DNA of 64,000 nucleotides. Origin: Hypericum androsaemum. Taxonomy: Eukaryota; Streptophyta; Magnoliopsida; Malpighiales; Hypericaceae. Under the pieces are notes generated by a model. It saw nothing but the letters and a program-made list of their open reading frames with translations. It did not search any database and had not been told where the DNA came from. Positions 62,785 through 64,000 of the stretch are shown piece after piece. Each line of letters opens with the position of its first letter. The first letter of the stretch is position 1. A program made the translations under genes and the position numbers. The stretch lies in assembly GCA_963995505.1 (NCBI GenBank), contig OZ023190.1, positions 11,526,092-11,590,091 of the forward strand, written 5' to 3'.

Positions 62785-63105
62785 TGCAAACGCGCTAAAA
62801 TTTCGGGACCAAAATGAAAAAAGCCACGCACAAACGCAGGCCGGATACAAATGCCATTATCACGTGACTGCGCATGCCAGTATCACATAACTGCGCATGC
62901 CACTATCACATAACTACGCATGCCAGTGTGACCTTTTTGCAAAAACGCTAAAATATGGGGGACCAAAATGAAAAAAACCACGCGCGCCATTATCATCAAC
63001 GGGACTTGCCACTGTCACAAAATACACATGCCATTATCACATAACTGCGCTTGCCATTATCACATAACTGCACTTGCCATTATCACATAACTACGCTTGC
63101 CACTG
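62785..63105. repeat. Minisatellite before the acyltransferase gene
   Basis: Units of about 23 bp, tgccattatcacataactgc with variants, appear at 62850-62925 and 63000-63105. Between and before them are two copies of a ttttgcaaaaacgctaaaat ... accaaaatgaaaaaa block (about 62783 and 62933). Related units occur at 58920-59062. Confidence 0.75.
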
Positions 63106-63393
63106 CGGTCCCCCCTTCACTCCAAACCGTACGGAATCGATTCCTTCACTCCGTGCTCAATCCAGACCCCCACATAAGACCCAATACAAAGTCGAGCGCC
63201 TCCACCTCTCCAACAACCTCCCGTCCTTGTCCCGTGTCTTTCCTTTTCAGGTTTCCCCTACAAAGAAGCGCCACTTTACACCAGTCACCCCGCGACGACG
63301 CCGTCCCGCTCTCTCTCTCTCTCTCTCTCTCCTCATTCCCACGTTTTGATTAGCCTCGACGGAAAAGTAAATCGCGATCACCTCATAGAGATT

Positions 63394-64000
63394 ATGTCGG
63401 TCCAGAGGATCGAGAGAGGGGATCTGTGGAGGAGTAGGGCGCGCGAGCTGCAGCTCCGCCTCCGGGACCGTCTTCGTGTTGCCGTCGACATCCGACTCCG
63501 CCGCTCCTCATCTTCCGACGGCGACGGATACTTCTCCTCGGCGGTCATCCACCGCTGGCTCTCCCGGTTCCGTGACTTCCGCCGCGATTCCCTCCAGTCA
63601 CCCTCCGCTTTCTACCGGAAACAAGGTCGGTTGTGACACCTCGTTTAGGCTCCGTTTGTTTCTCCGACAAATGACTTATCGCGTTTTCCTAGTTGATCGG
63701 TTTTTCTTCACTAGGAACATATTTTCCCTTTCTGGCGAAACAAACGGAGCCTTAATGATGCTCCAAACTCTGTTTTCCTTAATCGTGTTAGCTTATTTCG
63801 CTGCAGTTAGTAAAGACTTCAACGCGGAGGAGGATTCCATTATAATTAGGATGCTTCAGTCTCTGGCTGCTCCTCTTATTGGGAACATGTGCTACGTATT
63901 CATGAATGGTCTTAACCGTGTACAGGTAACGATCTCGTTTTGTCACTGGCTCGGACTTTTGCACGTTTTAAACTGATCGTCAGGTGATTGATTTGGATTC
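63394..64000 (+). CDS. Tafazzin-like phospholipid/glycerol acyltransferase, 5' part
   Basis: Exon 1 63394-63625 and exon 2 63807-63925 join in phase; the gene runs off the window. The encoded start (MSVQRIERGDLWRSRARELQ, HRWLSRFRDFRRDSL, FYRKQ joined to VSKDFNAEED, then LAAPLIGNMCYVFMNGLNRVQ) matches the plant tafazzin-like family typified by Arabidopsis At3g05510. The HX4D acyltransferase motif lies further downstream, outside the window. Tafazzins remodel cardiolipin and related lipids in mitochondria; the role of the plant group is less clear. A CT repeat (63310-63331) lies in the leader. The start was chosen at 63394 rather than 63346 because it fits the family start. Confidence 0.85.

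Overview
This is nuclear DNA of a flowering plant. The genes have many short AT-rich introns, and the products are plant families: HIPP, RALF, REF/SRPP, plastid ClpR and plant RAD9. The gaps are full of plant retroelements (Ty1/copia, L1-type LINEs, Cassandra and other TRIMs, a tRNA-type SINE, a solo LTR) and short DNA transposons (hAT MITEs, a Mutator-like element). The species cannot be told from sequence alone. No organellar, bacterial or viral genes, rRNA operon, intact tRNA or CRISPR array was seen.

Layout. 1-1.4 kb: truncated terminal-inverted-repeat element. 2.2-3.5 kb (+): HIPP metallochaperone-like gene, 3 exons. 5.2-7.1 kb (-): 5'-truncated LINE. 7.2-8.9 kb (-): small EF-hand-like protein of unknown function, 5 exons. 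9.3-10.9 kb: complete Cassandra TRIM with 5S-rRNA-like LTRs, then a cluster of a second TRIM family. 12.0-17.9 kb (-): near full-length dead L1 LINE with a 17-bp target duplication. 19.4-22.7 and 28.6-31.7 kb: segmental duplication; the second copy holds an intact ribosomal protein eS21 gene (-), the first a decayed copy. Between them lie a 2.65-kb solo LTR and a hAT MITE. 32.6-39.8 kb (+): RAD9 checkpoint gene, 10 exons, whose promoter is split by two direct hAT MITE copies enclosing 2 kb of foreign DNA. 43.7-49.9 kb (-): dead copia element. 50.0-51.2 kb: Mutator-like element that probably carries a bHLH gene fragment. 53.3 kb (+): RALF peptide. 57.1-58.2 kb (+): REF/SRPP-family protein. 59.3-62.0 kb (+): ClpR3-like plastid protease subunit, 9 exons. 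63.4 kb to the end (+): 5' part of a tafazzin-like acyltransferase gene.

The host genes are unrelated housekeeping or signalling genes and do not form a pathway or cluster. The main interest is structural: nested insertions whose target-site duplications let the order of events be read, especially the RAD9 promoter and the eS21 duplication. Exon coordinates were derived by hand from reading frame, splice consensus and family knowledge; no alignment or transcript data were available.
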